A stretch of 64,000 bases of DNA, from contig JBFXHX010000009.1 of the NCBI GenBank assembly GCA_050176585.1, positions 1 through 64,000 on the forward strand, in the 5' to 3' direction. Below, piece after piece: positions 45,903-57,103 of this stretch (position 1 is the first letter of the stretch; every line of letters begins with the position of its first letter). The stretch comes from CAYYWP01 sp050176585 (GTDB lineage Bacteria > Desulfobacterota > Binatia > HRBIN30 > CADEER01). The notes under the pieces are model-generated. The model did not search any database. It saw only the letters and a list, made by a program, of their open reading frames with translations, and was not told where the DNA came from. A program made the position numbers and the translations under genes.

Positions 45903-47429
45903 ATGCTCGCTACGGTTCAGTCCAGCACCGTGTATGGCATCGAGGGGCTTCCCGTCGAGGTCGAAGTCGACTTGTCGAGTGGCGTCCCGCGGTTCTCCAT
46001 GGTCGGCTTGCCCGAAGGCGCCATAAAGGAGGGCCAGTTTCGCGTGCGCGCAGCGCTGCGCAACGCCGGCCTGGCATTTCCGAGCCGGCGCGTGACGGTG
46101 AATTTGGCCCCGGCAGATTTGCGCAAGGACGGCTCGGCGTTCGACCTGCCTATCGCGATCGGCATCCTCGCGGCGTCGGGGCAGCTGCCGCGCGACGCGC
46201 TTGCGGCGTGCGCGGTGCTCGGCGAGCTCTCGTTAGACGGCCGCGTCAAAGCGGTGCGCGGGGCGTTGCCAATCGCAGCGGCGGCTCACGCCCGCGGCGT
46301 GAGGAGCTTGCTGCTGCCGACACCGAACGCGTTCGAAGCTGCCGTGGTACAGGGAATCGACATCTTGCCGGTGGACACGCTCGTCGATGCGGTGGAGTGG
46401 TTCCGCGGCGCGCGCACCATCACCCCGACACGCGTGGATTCGGTCTTGCTGTTCAAGCAGGTCAACGGGGCCGAGGTCGACTTCGCCGATGTGCACGGTC
46501 AGGAAGCGCTCAAGCGGGCGCTCGAAGTCGCTGCGGCGGGCGGCCATAACGTGATCATGGTAGGACCGCCTGGGGCGGGGAAGACCATGCTCGCTCAGCG
46601 CCTGGCCACGATCCTGCCCGCTCTTACATTAGAAGAAGCCCTGGAGGTCACGCGCGTGCACAGCGTACTGGGCCTCCTCTGCGGGCGCTCATTGGTGACG
46701 CGCCGACCGTTTCGCGCGCCCCATCACACGATCAGTGATGCCGGCTTGACCGGCGGCGGAAGCGTCCCGCGGCCCGGTGAAGTCTCGCTGGCCCATCGGG
46801 GCGTGCTGTTTCTCGATGAGCTGCCGGAATTTCGCAAGAACGTCCTCGAGGTGCTCCGGCAGCCACTCGAGGACCGGCGGATCACGATCGCGCGTGTCGC
46901 CGGTACCGTGACGTTCCCCGCCGACATCATGCTGGTCGCGGCGATGAATCCGTGCCCGTGTGGCTATCTCGGCGATGCTCAGCGCCCGTGCACGTGCAGC
47001 GCGGTACAGATCCAACGCTACCGCGGGCGGGTCTCCGGGCCGCTGCTCGACCGGATCGACATCCAGGTCCAAGTCCGCGCGGTACCCTATCACGAGCTCG
47101 CTAGAGCGCGCGGCGGCGAGGCCTCCGCAGTCGTGCGGGCGCGCGTCGATCGCGCGCGCCAGATCCAGCTGGAGCGCTTCGCCGGTCGGCGCGTGTTCGC
47201 CAATGCCCACATGGGCCCCGAGGACCTGCGCCGTGCAGCTACTGTGGAGCCCGCTGCACTGGCACTGCTCGACCGCGCCATGAACTCGCTGGCCCTGAGC
47301 GCTCGCGCGTATACCCGAATCCTCAAAGTCGCGCGGACCATCGCCGACCTCGACACCTCAGAGCCCATCCACGCCGCCCACATCGCCGAAGCCATTCAGT
47401 ACCGCAGTCTCGATCGCGTACCGCACTGA
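45903..47429 (+). CDS. comM: YifB/ComM family Mg-chelatase-like AAA+ ATPase
   Basis: A hexameric helicase that promotes branch migration during natural transformation. ATG 45903 (MLATVQSSTVYGIEGLPVEV) gives 508 residues. The N-terminal ChlI/Lon-like domain has FSMVGLPEGAIKEGQFRVRA. Walker A is MVGPPGAGKTMLAQ, RAPHHTISDAGLTGGG and GVLFLDELPEFRKNVLEVLR follow, and a Cys segment NPCPCGYLGD...CTC ends the ATPase part. The C-terminal Mg_chelatase domain closes with RSLDR. Confidence 0.94.
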   Translation: MLATVQSSTVYGIEGLPVEVEVDLSSGVPRFSMVGLPEGAIKEGQFRVRAALRNAGLAFPSRRVTVNLAPADLRKDGSAFDLPIAIGILAASGQLPRDALAACAVLGELSLDGRVKAVRGALPIAAAAHARGVRSLLLPTPNAFEAAVVQGIDILPVDTLVDAVEWFRGARTITPTRVDSVLLFKQVNGAEVDFADVHGQEALKRALEVAAAGGHNVIMVGPPGAGKTMLAQRLATILPALTLEEALEVTRVHSVLGLLCGRSLVTRRPFRAPHHTISDAGLTGGGSVPRPGEVSLAHRGVLFLDELPEFRKNVLEVLRQPLEDRRITIARVAGTVTFPADIMLVAAMNPCPCGYLGDAQRPCTCSAVQIQRYRGRVSGPLLDRIDIQVQVRAVPYHELARARGGEASAVVRARVDRARQIQLERFAGRRVFANAHMGPEDLRRAATVEPAALALLDRAMNSLALSARAYTRILKVARTIADLDTSEPIHAAHIAEAIQYRSLDRVPH

Positions 47430-47546
47430 TATCAGGCCTTCAGCTCGCCGTGCTGGCCGGTCGCGAGCCGCCGCCCCCTGGTCCGACATCCGCACTCGGA
47501 AGCCGACCCCAGTGCGCTCACCATCGCGCGCGGCACCTCTCACCGG

Positions 47547-48812
47547 TCATTCGGTGTGCGGAAGCGGCATCACGGACACCACGAGCGGCTCGGTTCGCTC
47601 GCGGATGAAGCGGCCCACGTCGTAGTCCGGCGGCAACACATACGCCAGAGCCGAGAATTCGTGCTGGCCGCCGTCGATTGCTGACCAGTCGGTCAATCGG
47701 AATCCCAGCGCCGGCCGTTCCCCGGGCACGGTCTCGGGTGGCCTCTCGACGTCGCCATCGCGGTAGATGAGCGACGTGCGCAGCGAGCGGAGCGACTCCC
47801 CCAGTTCCAGCCCCAATACCACCGTGGCGCTGGGACCATGCAACGCCACCCAGTTCCCGAGCGCGCCATCGACCGCGCCCCCGACCGCACCGGTCGCAGG
47901 CAGCACCGTCCAGCCATCGAGACCCCGAAAGTCCAACGCGGCCTGCAGCTCGATGCCACCGAAGAAGCGCGTGGGCGGAAAATTCAAACGCAACCGCACC
48001 GGCAGCACGAGCCCGTCACGCGTGGCCGTGGCGTGGGTCTCGACGATCGGCGTGCGCAGCCAGGACGCCAAACGCACCCACTGATACTCCCGGCGGCGCA
48101 CGCGTATGGGCCCGGCGTGCCAGGCGGTCAACGCGTACTCGATGTCGTCTTCATTGCGACTGAATGGCACGACGCCCAGCAGGCGCGCCGACCCGCGAAT
48201 CTTCAGCCGATCGAGCAGGTTCGGGGCCATGGCTCCACCGGGCTCGACCAAGGTGAAGAACCGCGGCGTGGAGGCCGCGAATCCGACCACCATGTGCTCT
48301 CCCCGGATTAGATCCGCCCCTGGATCGTACTCCACGTAGCGGCGCGGCGAGCGCGCCGCCGGCTCGGGCTGCGTGACGGCGTACACCCATGTGCGCGCCC
48401 CATTGCGGTCGAGCGCGATCTCCAGCTGGCACACTGCATCCGAAGCGATCTCCTCCGGGCGGGCCCGGCGGCCCGCGTCAGCCGCCATCCAGACGATCTC
48501 GTCATTGTCGTCGATGACACCGGCGGGTTGCTCAGGATTCGGATCCGGTCCTTCGGATAACGCCCACCGACCCTCACCGTCACGTTCATCGAGCTGCCAG
48601 GGAATCGGCGCGCACCGCTCAAAGCACGCCAGCAGCGCAATACCCGAAACGGGCCGCCCGCGAAGGCAGTCGAGCGCGCTGCCGCTGAGTGACGCGACAA
48701 GGAAGGCGGGAGCGTCCGCTGTGGCGCGCCCGGCGAGGAGCCACAGTGCGAGGGCCGCGCTCACACCAGAGGCAAGCGCTCCGCGCGTCGAGCCTGGCCA
48801 ACGGTCTTTCAT
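47547..48812 (-). CDS. Exported protein of unknown function
   Basis: ATG 48812 (MKDRWPGSTRGALAS) gives 421 residues. The N-terminus has a signal peptide (GVSAALALWLLAGRATA, cleavage near 32). I recognise no domain. The sequence looks all-beta, with two Cys near the start (LDCLRGRP, ACFERCAPIPWQLDE) and aromatic-rich strands (EYDPGADLIRGEHM, RRREYQWVRLASWL, FFGGIELQAALDFRG). PIPWQLDERDGEG and NDEIVWMAADAG recall carbohydrate-active or Ca-binding lectin-like proteins, but this is only an impression. It is convergent with comM and followed upstream by a zinc-ribbon gene 92 bases away. Confidence 0.6.
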   Translation of the reverse strand: MKDRWPGSTRGALASGVSAALALWLLAGRATADAPAFLVASLSGSALDCLRGRPVSGIALLACFERCAPIPWQLDERDGEGRWALSEGPDPNPEQPAGVIDDNDEIVWMAADAGRRARPEEIASDAVCQLEIALDRNGARTWVYAVTQPEPAARSPRRYVEYDPGADLIRGEHMVVGFAASTPRFFTLVEPGGAMAPNLLDRLKIRGSARLLGVVPFSRNEDDIEYALTAWHAGPIRVRRREYQWVRLASWLRTPIVETHATATRDGLVLPVRLRLNFPPTRFFGGIELQAALDFRGLDGWTVLPATGAVGGAVDGALGNWVALHGPSATVVLGLELGESLRSLRTSLIYRDGDVERPPETVPGERPALGFRLTDWSAIDGGQHEFSALAYVLPPDYDVGRFIRERTEPLVVSVMPLPHTE

Positions 48813-48904
48813 GTTATCGGCGGCACAGCGAGCCGCCGTGGACGCCGCGGACCCGTGCAGCTGCCGTGGCACCCAGACACAGCTGGGCACCATGCTGCGC
48901 GACG

Positions 48905-49228
48905 TCAGTCGCGGGAGCCGAACAGACGCCCGAACCAGCTCTCCTGTTCACGGCCGGCCAAGTGCTCGAGCTCACCCTTGTCGAGCCACACGCCGCCGCA
49001 GTTCGGGCACTCGTCCACGGTCACGTCACGCACCACCCGCTCCACGAGCTGGGTGCCACATCGGGGACAGCGCGGCGATTCACTTTGGCCCTGAACGACG
49101 TTCTCACGCCGCTGCTTGCGCAGCTTCTCGAGCAGTTCACGATCCTTTTGCGCGAAATAGATGTCTTCCTGCGCGCGCTCCTTCTCGCGGAGCTTCTCGC
49201 CGAACCGGTCTTTGTCGATATCTGCCAT
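48905..49228 (-). CDS. Small zinc-ribbon protein (zf-TFIIB type)
   Basis: ATG 49228 (MADIDKDRFGEKLREKE) gives 107 residues. The first half is a charged helix (KLREKERAQEDIYFAQKDRE). The second half is a zinc ribbon: CPRCG...VDECPNCGGVWLDKGELEHL, the pattern of the TFIIB-like zinc-finger family (Cys pairs about 18 apart). Function unknown. It is divergent from clpB, sharing a 181-base upstream region. Confidence 0.82.
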   Translation of the reverse strand: MADIDKDRFGEKLREKERAQEDIYFAQKDRELLEKLRKQRRENVVQGQSESPRCPRCGTQLVERVVRDVTVDECPNCGGVWLDKGELEHLAGREQESWFGRLFGSRD

Positions 49229-49409
49229 GTCCCCGTGCTCCTCTATCAGCCCGCCGGGCAGCGCCCATGGCCGGGCCGCAATGTGTAGCAGCTCGCGACC
49301 GAATTGTCGCGTCGGCCCTGTGATACAGCGTTGCGCCCCAGTCATTCGTGCTTACGATCGGAACCGCCGTTGCGACTTCGCGGCAATCCGCACCGAAGGA
49401 CGGGGTGAC

Positions 49410-52031
<2,622 letters not shown>

Positions 52032-52044
52032 CTTCGCGACCTCA

Positions 52045-52079
52045 GCGGGCCGGATGAGCGCTTCCCTCGCCCGGCCCGC
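52045..52079. terminator. Hairpin between convergent clpB and transglycosylase genes
   Basis: GCGGGCCGG (52045-52053) and CCGGCCCGC (52071-52079) form a perfect 9-bp GC stem with a 17-base loop, 14 bases after the clpB stop. No T-run follows, so termination by this element alone is uncertain. Confidence 0.45.
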
Positions 52080-52086
52080 ACGCCCG

Positions 52087-52908
52087 TCACCGCGGCGCGA
52101 TGGAGCTCGGCGGCACGGCCGGCAGTGTTCGGCGGTAGCTCGCGTACCGGGACAGCACGCGATCGACGTACGCGACCACCGAGCGCCCCTGCGCATAACC
52201 GTGGGTGAGCTGCGGAAAGACCTGCGGCTCCTCCAACAGGCTGACCATCACGTCCATCGCGCCATCCCAGTCAAAGGGATGATAGCCGAACCGCGTCGCC
52301 AACTTTTGGGCGTCACGCACGTGGCCCATGCCCATGTTGTACGCGGCGAGCATCAGCGCCAGCCGATCGCGCTCGCGGGCTGGGCCGTACTCACGCGCGA
52401 GGCGCTGGAGGTAGCGCACCCCGGCGCGAACGTTCTCCTCCGGCTCGTGAAAGCGTACGGCACCGACGTCCGCCGCCGCCGCAGGCATCACCTGCATCAG
52501 CCCCATGGCGCCGGCTTCGCTGAGGGCATCCGGATCGAAGCGCGACTCTTCGTAGATCACCGCCGACACGAGCCGCCAGTCCAATCCAGCCGCCTCGGCG
52601 TGCCTGGCAATCATCTCATCGTACGGTGAAAGCACTGGCGGCCGGAGCTGCGGCTCCACGACCGGAATCGCCTGGCTGGCGACCGCGTCCAACTCGATCG
52701 TCCAACCGTCGACCTTCACCGACCAGCGGCCGTTCCCGGTGACTGGCGGAGGGGGCGCGAAGCGTGCCGTTGAACCTGGAGTGCGCAGAGCGGGCGGTGG
52801 CACCACGGGATGCGCCGGGTGCGGGGGACCGAGCGGCCAAATCGCGGCGACACCCAATAGCGCGCAGCCCACACCGATGGCCGCCGCCGTGTAGAGTAAC
52901 CCACCCAC
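52087..52908 (-). CDS. Lytic transglycosylase, SLT domain
   Basis: Cleaves peptidoglycan glycan strands to anhydromuropeptides. It has 273 residues. An N-terminal hydrophobic segment (LLYTAAAIGVGCALLGVAAI) acts as signal or anchor, followed by a Pro-rich linker (25-65). The SLT domain starts MIARHAEAAGLDWRLVSAVI, with the catalytic Glu in YEESRFDPDALS, GAMGLMQVMPAAA, and the late AAYNMGMGHVRDA motif. The family is like MltF/Slt type 1. It is divergent from the TetR gene, 95 bases between starts. Confidence 0.9.
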   Translation of the reverse strand: MGGLLYTAAAIGVGCALLGVAAIWPLGPPHPAHPVVPPPALRTPGSTARFAPPPPVTGNGRWSVKVDGWTIELDAVASQAIPVVEPQLRPPVLSPYDEMIARHAEAAGLDWRLVSAVIYEESRFDPDALSEAGAMGLMQVMPAAAADVGAVRFHEPEENVRAGVRYLQRLAREYGPARERDRLALMLAAYNMGMGHVRDAQKLATRFGYHPFDWDGAMDVMVSLLEEPQVFPQLTHGYAQGRSVVAYVDRVLSRYASYRRTLPAVPPSSIAPR

Positions 52909-52962
52909 GAGTTACCGACTGTGCCGAAGAGTTGCTCCGCGGGCAAGTTGCGGAACGGTGAT

Positions 52963-52992
52963 TTGACACACGACGGCGTTTTACTTTACCCT
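52963..52992 (+). promoter_or_regulatory. Candidate promoter of the TetR gene
   Basis: TTGACA (52963-52968), an 18-base spacer and TACCCT (52987-52992). The start codon follows 12 bases later, so the leader would be only a few bases. Confidence 0.45.
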
Positions 52993-53003
52993 CAAAGCGG
53001 CAC

Positions 53004-53606
53004 ATGCGAGACATCGCTCAAACCGCAGATCAAGCCGAGCAGACTCGCGATCGCATCCTGGCGACCGCATCGCGGCTGTTTTCGGCGCGCGGCTACGACC
53101 ACACGCCGCTCTCGCACGTAGCGCGTGAGGCCCAGGTCAGCAAGGCCCTGATTCTGTGGCACTTTGACAGCAAGGAAAAGTTGTTCCAGGCCGCCCTGGG
53201 GCGCACGCTCGAGCCCTACTTCATCAACACCGACGATCTGTCCGGTTTGGACGAGCAGCAACAAATCGAGCGTCTGATCGATGCATTTTACGAGTTCGTG
53301 CGCGCCAACGTCTACTCGGTCCGTTTTCTGTTCAGCCTGATCATTCGCGGCGAGCAGAAACCGGATGACGTGGTCGCTCGACTCGGTGAGCTGTACGCCG
53401 TATTCCGCAGTCTGCTGACGGACATCATCGAGCGCGGCGGACAGAGTGGGCGCTTTCGGAGGAGCGCACATCCGCGTTTAGACGCGTCACTGATTCTGGC
53501 GGCGCTCGGCGGTATCCTGATCGAGCGCTTCATGGACGGCGAGGACGCGTCGGCTGAGCTGCTGTCCTATCTCAAGAAGACCGCTCTTCAACGCTTGATC
53601 GGCTAG
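53004..53606 (+). CDS. TetR/AcrR family transcriptional regulator
   Basis: It has 200 residues. The N-terminal helix-turn-helix is typical: RDRILATASRLFSARGYDHT, HVAREAQVSKALILWHFDSK and EKLFQAAL. The C-terminal ligand domain is helical and shows no family-specific motif, so the target is unknown. It is divergent from the lytic transglycosylase and converges with nrdJ. Regulation of its divergent neighbour is a possible but untested role. Confidence 0.9.
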   Translation: MRDIAQTADQAEQTRDRILATASRLFSARGYDHTPLSHVAREAQVSKALILWHFDSKEKLFQAALGRTLEPYFINTDDLSGLDEQQQIERLIDAFYEFVRANVYSVRFLFSLIIRGEQKPDDVVARLGELYAVFRSLLTDIIERGGQSGRFRRSAHPRLDASLILAALGGILIERFMDGEDASAELLSYLKKTALQRLIG

Positions 53607-53626
53607 GCGCGAACCCGTATACAAGC

Positions 53627-53693
53627 GCCGGTGTCGGCTTCTGCCCCACCCCCGCGGGGCGCCCGCAGGCGCCCCGCGCCGGCTCCCACCGGC
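53627..53693. terminator. Strong GC hairpin between convergent TetR and nrdJ genes
   Basis: GCGGGGCGCC-CGCA-GGCGCCCCGC (53654-53677) is a perfect 10-bp stem with a 4-base loop. It is enclosed by a wider inverted repeat GCCGGTG (53627-53633) / CACCGGC (53687-53693). The place suits two-way transcription stop, though a T-run is missing. Confidence 0.5.
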
Positions 53694-53782
53694 CACCGCC
53701 GCACCACCACTATCGGGGAACCCCCTCCGCAGCACCCCCGCCACCGCGTTCCCCGCATCTCGCGCGCCGTACCTATGCGGGC

Positions 53783-56518
53783 TCAGGAGCACCCGCTGGT
53801 CGCGCCGCAGTTCAAGCATTTGTAACAGCTGCCATTGCGGATCATGATCGAGCCGCAGTCGGCGCAACTCGGCGCGTCGGCTTGCGGGCTGAAGCCGAGC
53901 TCTTCTACCCTCCCGACCTCGACGGCTGGCGCCCCGATCTGAGGCCGCTCCACATCGGGAGTCGCTGCCAACCCCGTCGCCGCGTGCTGATCCGGGCTGA
54001 GGAACTTGGCGCCGAGGAAACGGAAGATGTAGTCGATCAGCGATTTCGCCAATGGAATCTCTGGGTTCTTCGTGAACCCGGAAGGCTCGAACCGTACGTG
54101 ACTGAACTTGCTCACCAGGACATCGAGCGGCACGCCATACTGGAGAGCCATCGACGTGAGGATCCCGATGGTGTCCATCAGGCCCGAGATCGTGCTTCCC
54201 TCCTTGGCGATCTTGATGAACAGCTCTCCAGGGCTTCCGTCATCGAACAGGCCGACGTGGATGTAGCCCTCGTGCCCGGCGATATTGAACTTGTGGCGCT
54301 GCGATCGACAATCCTGCGGAAGCCGCCGACGCACCGGGCGCGCCTCCGCCGGCGCCGGCTCGAGGACCTTCTCGGCCTTCGCGGTGTTGAGCGGTTGCGT
54401 GCGCTTACACCCGTCGCGATAGATCGCCACCGCCTTCACCCCGAGGCGCCACGCAGTGATATAGGCGTCCATGATCTCGTCGACGGTCGCCTCGTTCGAC
54501 ATGTTGATCGTCTTTGAGATCGCGCCAGAAATGAAGGGCTGCACCGCGCCCATCATGCGCAAATGCCCGAGATGGGCGATCGATCGATGCCCGCGCGCCG
54601 GCTTGAACGCGCAATCGAAGACCGAAAGGTGCTCATCGGCCAAGTGCGGCGCCCCTTCGATCGTATCGTGCTCATCGATGTGCTCGACGATCTCTTGAAC
54701 GGCGCGGGAATCGTACCCCAGCCGCTTGAGCGCGCGGGGTACCGTCGTGTTAACGATCTTCAGCAGGCCGCCGCCGACGAGCTTCTTGTACTTCACCAGC
54801 GCAATGTCGGGCTCCACGCCGGTGGTGTCGCAATCCATCATGAATGCGATGGTGCCGGTCGGCGCCAACACGGTCGCCTGCGAATTGCGAAAGCCGTGCT
54901 CGCGCCCCGCGGCGTACGCCTCATCCCAGACCGCCCGCGCCGACGCGAGTAGGTCCAGCGGCACCAGCGCCGAGTCCAGCCTGTACGTACAGCTGCGGTG
55001 TTTGCCGATCACGCCGAGCATCGGCTCGGCGTTCGGGGCATAGCCCCGGAACGGGCCCAGGTGCGCGGCGATGCGGGCAGACTGCAGGTAGGCCTCGCCG
55101 CACATCAGCGCCGTGATCGCGCCCGCGTACTGGCGACCCGCCTCGGAGTCGTACGGCAACCCGAGCGACATCAACACCGCGCCAAGATTCGCATATCCGA
55201 GGCCGAGCTCGCGGTACGCGCGGGCATTGGCGCCGATTGCTTCCGTCGGGTAGCTCGAGTTGTCGACGATGATGTCCTGCGCGGTGATCAACACATCGAT
55301 TGCATGCCGGAACCCTTGCACATCGAATTCACCGCCCTCGCCAAGGAACTTGAGCAGATTGAGGGAGGCGAGGTTACACGCGGAGTCGTCGAGATGCATG
55401 TACTCCGAGCATGGATTGGAGGCGTTGATCCGGCCCGACGCGGGGCAGGTATGCCACTGGTTGATCGTCGTATCGAACTGCATGCCGGGATCGCCGCAGA
55501 CGTGCGTCGCGGCGGCGATCGCGCGCAGCACCTCGCGTGCCTTCATCGTCTCGCACCGCTCGCCGTTGAGCACGGAGCGCGTCTGCCAATCGGCATCCTC
55601 CAGCACGGCGCGCATGAACTCGTCGGTCGCGCGCACCGAGTTGTTCGCATTCTGGAAGAAGACCGACCCGTAAGCAGGACCGTCGAGCGAGCCATCGTAT
55701 CCCGCGTCGATCAGCGTCCAGGCCTTTTTCTCCTCCTCCTCCTTGCAGCGGATGAACTCCATGATGTCCGGATGATCCGCATTGAGGATGACCATCTTGG
55801 CCGCGCGCCGCGTCTTGCCACCGGACTTGATGACGCCCGCTGATGCATCCGCGGCCTTCATGAACGACACGGGACCGGAGGCCGTGCCGCCCCCCGCCAA
55901 CGGCTCCTTGGAGGACCGAATGCGCGACAGGTTCACGCCCGAACCGGATCCGCCTTTGAAGATGATGCCCTCGTTGCGATACCAGGTGAGAATCGACTCC
56001 ATGGTATCGTCGACCGACAGGATGAAGCAGGCGGAGCACTGCGGCTGCGGCTCGATGCCGACGTTGAACCACACCGGGCTGTTGAACGAGGCCTTCTGCG
56101 CGACCAGCAGATGCGTGAGCTCGTCCGCAAACGCGTCCGCATCCCCGGGAGTCGCAAAGCACCCCTGCGCCTCGCCCCAGCCGCGAATCGTCCGCACCAC
56201 GCGGCCAATCATCTGCCGCACGCTGGTCTCGCGCTCCGGGCTGCCGAGCGCGCCGCGAAAGTACTTCGACACCACGACGTTGGTCGCCAGTTGCGACCAT
56301 CCGGCCGGAATCTCGACGTCGCTCTGCTCGAAGACGACTCGCCCCTTTTCGTCGTGGATAACGGCGCTGCGCAGTTCCCAGGCGCCGGCGTCGAACGGCG
56401 AGCATTCCGCGCTGCTGAACCGGCGCTCGAACACCAAACCCGCGCCTTTAGCCGGTACCGGGGTGCTCACCACCGCCGCCGCTTCCACCTTGCCCCGCTT
56501 GGGCGCCCGCTCAGCCAT
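53783..56518 (-). CDS. nrdJ: Adenosylcobalamin-dependent ribonucleotide reductase (class II)
   Basis: Reduces ribonucleotides to deoxyribonucleotides using B12, with or without oxygen. It has 911 residues. GGSGSGVNLSRIRSSKEPLAGG and the finger-loop region NPCSEYMHLDDSACNLASLN are diagnostic of the large NrdJ type. GTIAFMMDCDTTGVEPD follows. The C-terminus carries a zinc-ribbon CADCGSIMIRNGSCYKCLNC and a terminal Cys pair for re-reduction. No N-terminal ATP cone is evident. No class I genes are nearby. Its promoter contains an NrdR-box-like site. Confidence 0.95.
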   Translation of the reverse strand: MAERAPKRGKVEAAAVVSTPVPAKGAGLVFERRFSSAECSPFDAGAWELRSAVIHDEKGRVVFEQSDVEIPAGWSQLATNVVVSKYFRGALGSPERETSVRQMIGRVVRTIRGWGEAQGCFATPGDADAFADELTHLLVAQKASFNSPVWFNVGIEPQPQCSACFILSVDDTMESILTWYRNEGIIFKGGSGSGVNLSRIRSSKEPLAGGGTASGPVSFMKAADASAGVIKSGGKTRRAAKMVILNADHPDIMEFIRCKEEEEKKAWTLIDAGYDGSLDGPAYGSVFFQNANNSVRATDEFMRAVLEDADWQTRSVLNGERCETMKAREVLRAIAAATHVCGDPGMQFDTTINQWHTCPASGRINASNPCSEYMHLDDSACNLASLNLLKFLGEGGEFDVQGFRHAIDVLITAQDIIVDNSSYPTEAIGANARAYRELGLGYANLGAVLMSLGLPYDSEAGRQYAGAITALMCGEAYLQSARIAAHLGPFRGYAPNAEPMLGVIGKHRSCTYRLDSALVPLDLLASARAVWDEAYAAGREHGFRNSQATVLAPTGTIAFMMDCDTTGVEPDIALVKYKKLVGGGLLKIVNTTVPRALKRLGYDSRAVQEIVEHIDEHDTIEGAPHLADEHLSVFDCAFKPARGHRSIAHLGHLRMMGAVQPFISGAISKTINMSNEATVDEIMDAYITAWRLGVKAVAIYRDGCKRTQPLNTAKAEKVLEPAPAEARPVRRRLPQDCRSQRHKFNIAGHEGYIHVGLFDDGSPGELFIKIAKEGSTISGLMDTIGILTSMALQYGVPLDVLVSKFSHVRFEPSGFTKNPEIPLAKSLIDYIFRFLGAKFLSPDQHAATGLAATPDVERPQIGAPAVEVGRVEELGFSPQADAPSCADCGSIMIRNGSCYKCLNCGATSGCS

Positions 56519-56565
56519 CGCTCAGTCTCCCCCGATCCGACTCCGTCCCCTGAACCGTATGCGGC

Positions 56566-56593
56566 CTCATACCACAATATGTAGGGCTGTCAA
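56566..56593 (-). promoter_or_regulatory. nrdJ promoter with embedded NrdR-box-like site
   Basis: On the minus strand TTGACA (56593-56588), a 16-base spacer and TATGAG (56571-56566), 48 bases before the nrdJ ATG. The spacer contains CTACATATTG (56584-56575), which on the plus strand reads CAATATGTAG and matches nine of ten positions of the NrdR core CwAtATaTwG. A repressor bound there would block RNA polymerase. Only one box is clear, whereas NrdR usually uses two. Confidence 0.6.
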
Positions 56594-56652
56594 CAACGAA
56601 TTACTACTAGGGGTAGGCACCGGCGCCGCGCTGGCGTAAGACGGTACGCTCC

Positions 56653-57096
56653 ATGGCCCGCTCCCCGAAGTCGCCGGATCACCTGGCTAACGCACTGCGT
56701 CAGGTCCTGCAGCGCATCGACCCCGATCGCCGGCTGCCTGCGTACCGCGCGTGGGCGCTGTGGGCGGATGTCGTCGGCACAACCGTTGCCGCGCACGCCG
56801 AGCCGGCGGCATTTCGCGACGGCGTGCTCTCGGTCCGCGTGGGCGGCTCGGCGTGGATGCAGGAGCTGCAGCTGATGAAGGACACGCTGCGCGAGCGGCT
56901 GAACGAGCGGCTCGGCGCTGCGCTGATCCGCGACATCTATTTCGTCTCTGGCGCGGTCGCCGCGCCCCCCCCGCGCGCTCGCGTCCGCACCGCGCGCGTG
57001 CAACCGGCGATCGAGTTGCCGCAGCTGCGCGACCCGCAACTGGCCGCCATCATCGAGCGGCTGGCGCGCGCCGCGCGAGCGCGCGGCCGAAGCTGA
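56653..57096 (+). CDS. dciA: DUF721 protein, DciA-like
   Basis: It has 147 residues. The N-terminal half is the DUF721 domain: LANALRQVLQRIDPDRRLPA, AWALWADVVGTTVAAHAEPA, FRDGVLSVRVGGSAWMQELQ and LKDTLRERLNERLGAALI-type end (MKDTLRERLNERLGAALIRD). This family includes DciA, the ancestral loader of the replicative helicase DnaB. The C-terminal 50 residues are Arg/Ala-rich. It is divergent from nrdJ. No other DnaB loader gene is in the window. Confidence 0.78.
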   Translation: MARSPKSPDHLANALRQVLQRIDPDRRLPAYRAWALWADVVGTTVAAHAEPAAFRDGVLSVRVGGSAWMQELQLMKDTLRERLNERLGAALIRDIYFVSGAVAAPPPRARVRTARVQPAIELPQLRDPQLAAIIERLARAARARGRS

Positions 57097-57103
57097 GCCG
57101 GCG

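Noticed and set aside
49229..49409. Heat-shock promoter or CIRCE element before clpB
   Set aside because: No match to the CIRCE inverted repeat and no convincing sigma-32 pair was found.
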